DNA from: Pseudomonadota bacterium
GTDB taxonomy: Bacteria > Pseudomonadota > Alphaproteobacteria > Acetobacterales > Acetobacteraceae
NCBI GenBank assembly: GCA_021815835.1
Contig: JAKAZN010000046.1
Coordinates: 1-6,356 of the forward strand
Reading direction: 5' to 3'
DNA length: 6,356 bases
Part shown: piece after piece, positions 5,679-6,356 of the stretch
Position numbering within the stretch: the stretch's first letter is position 1
Layout of the letters: every line of letters starts with the position of its first letter
Program-made: the position numbers and the translations under genes
The notes under the pieces: generated by a model
Databases searched by the model: none
Seen by the model: the letters and a program-made list of their open reading frames with translations, nothing else
Told to the model about the DNA's origin: nothing

Positions 5679-6356
5679 ATGCGCATCGCCCAGATCGCCC
5701 CGCTCACCGAGTCCGTCCCGCCGCGCCTTTATGGCGGCACGGAACGGGTCGTCTCCTTCCTGACCGAGGAACTGGTCCGCCAGGGCCACGACGTCACCCT
5801 GTTCGCCAGCGGCGATTCCACCACCGCCGCCCGCCTCGCGCCCATGTCGCCGCGCGCGCTGCGTTTCGAGACGGGCCTTCGGGACTGGATGGCGCCGATC
5901 GTCGGGATGCTCGAGGATGTCTATCGCCGCGCCGACGAATTCGACGTGCTGCACTTCCATCTGGATTATTTCTCCTATCCCTTGTTCTCCCGCCAGCGCA
6001 CCCCGTTCGTGACGACCTTGCACGGCCGGCTCGATATGCCGGAGCTGCGCCCGGTCTATGCGCGCTTCCCGGAAGTTCCGGTGGTATCCATCTCGGACGC
6101 GCAGCGCCGCCCGCTGCCGGAGGCGAATTTCGTCGCCACGATCCATCATGGCCTGCCCTTGGACCTGCTCACGCCGCGCCCCGTCAAGCCCGGCTACCTG
6201 GCGTTCCTCGGCCGCATCTCGCCCGAAAAGGCGCCCGATCGCGCCATCCGCATCGCGCGGCGCGCGGGGATTCCGCTGAAGATCGCGGCCAAGGTGGATC
6301 GCGTGGATGAAGAATACTACCGCACCAAGATCCGCCCGATGATCGACGGCCGTCAC
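5679..6356 (+). CDS. GT4-type (GT-B fold) glycosyltransferase, 3' end cut by window edge
   Basis: 226 codons are visible with no stop before the right edge; full-length relatives are about 340-400 residues, so perhaps a third is missing. Group 1 / GT4 enzymes are retaining transferases that move a sugar from a nucleotide donor to a glycan, lipid or small acceptor. The N-terminal acceptor domain shows MRIAQIAPL (1-9), the glycine-rich YGGTERVV (18-25), LVRQGHDVTLFASGDS (32-47), LHFHLDY (91-97) and TLHGRLD (113-119). The linker carries VSISDAQRR (136-144) and IHHGLPLD (155-162). The donor domain opens with LAFLGRISPEKAPDRAI (174-190), in which Arg179 and Lys184 are the usual phosphate-contacting residues. 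It has no signal peptide or membrane segment. It diverges from otsA; such neighbours suggest polysaccharide, compatible-solute or stress-related sugar metabolism, but acceptor and donor cannot be read from the sequence. The family is clear, the specific role is not. Confidence 0.88.
   Translation, partial: MRIAQIAPLTESVPPRLYGGTERVVSFLTEELVRQGHDVTLFASGDSTTAARLAPMSPRALRFETGLRDWMAPIVGMLEDVYRRADEFDVLHFHLDYFSYPLFSRQRTPFVTTLHGRLDMPELRPVYARFPEVPVVSISDAQRRPLPEANFVATIHHGLPLDLLTPRPVKPGYLAFLGRISPEKAPDRAIRIARRAGIPLKIAAKVDRVDEEYYRTKIRPMIDGRH

Noticed and set aside
4243..5763. A 506-codon open frame on the plus strand, opposite otsA
   Set aside because: Its translation is rich in His, Arg, Gln and Pro and shows no domain. 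It mirrors a strongly coding GC-rich gene, where antisense frames stay open by composition.
5553..6356. A 267-codon minus-strand open frame opposite the GT4 gene
   Set aside because: The plus strand here encodes an unmistakable glycosyltransferase with a ribosome site. The minus frame begins only at the window edge and ends within otsA.

Overview
The window is GC-rich, gene-dense bacterial chromosomal DNA. Codons favour G or C at the third position throughout, and several genes overlap or are spaced by a few bases. The gene content (pimeloyl-CoA-dehydrogenase-like acyl-CoA dehydrogenase pair, ketopantoate-reductase-like enzyme, OtsA, GT4 glycosyltransferase) fits an alphaproteobacterium. The lineage could be Rhodospirillales/Acetobacterales or Sphingomonadales, but the sequence alone does not settle this. 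I see no rRNA, tRNA, mobile element, CRISPR array or sign of recent transfer.

Layout: six protein-coding genes. Five lie on the minus strand and one on the plus strand. Reading the minus strand from right to left: otsA (5556-4174), then a 56-bp gap holding a candidate promoter and palindromic operator, then a tight four-gene set. That set is a ketopantoate-reductase-family oxidoreductase (4117-3053), a large-subunit-type acyl-CoA dehydrogenase (3041-1836), a small-subunit-type acyl-CoA dehydrogenase (1836-706) and an alpha/beta hydrolase (709 to beyond the left edge). The gaps between these four genes are 11 bp, a 1-bp overlap and a 4-bp overlap. On the plus strand, divergent from otsA across a 122-bp spacer, a GT4-type glycosyltransferase begins at 5679 and runs off the right edge.

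Interpretation: the four-gene set looks like an acyl-CoA catabolic operon. The two adjacent dehydrogenases resemble the PimC/PimD and actinobacterial steroid FadE pairs, which work as heteromers with one set of catalytic residues. The reductase and hydrolase would act on the same or a neighbouring intermediate. No CoA ligase, hydratase, thiolase or regulator is in view, so the substrate cannot be named. otsA makes trehalose-6-phosphate, usually for osmotic or desiccation tolerance; otsB is not in the window. The most notable details are an aspartate in the nucleophile-elbow position of the hydrolase, the uneven distribution of the catalytic glutamate between the two dehydrogenases, and a perfect inverted repeat over a possible -10 element ahead of the catabolic operon. 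I see no clear evidence of an entirely new system.
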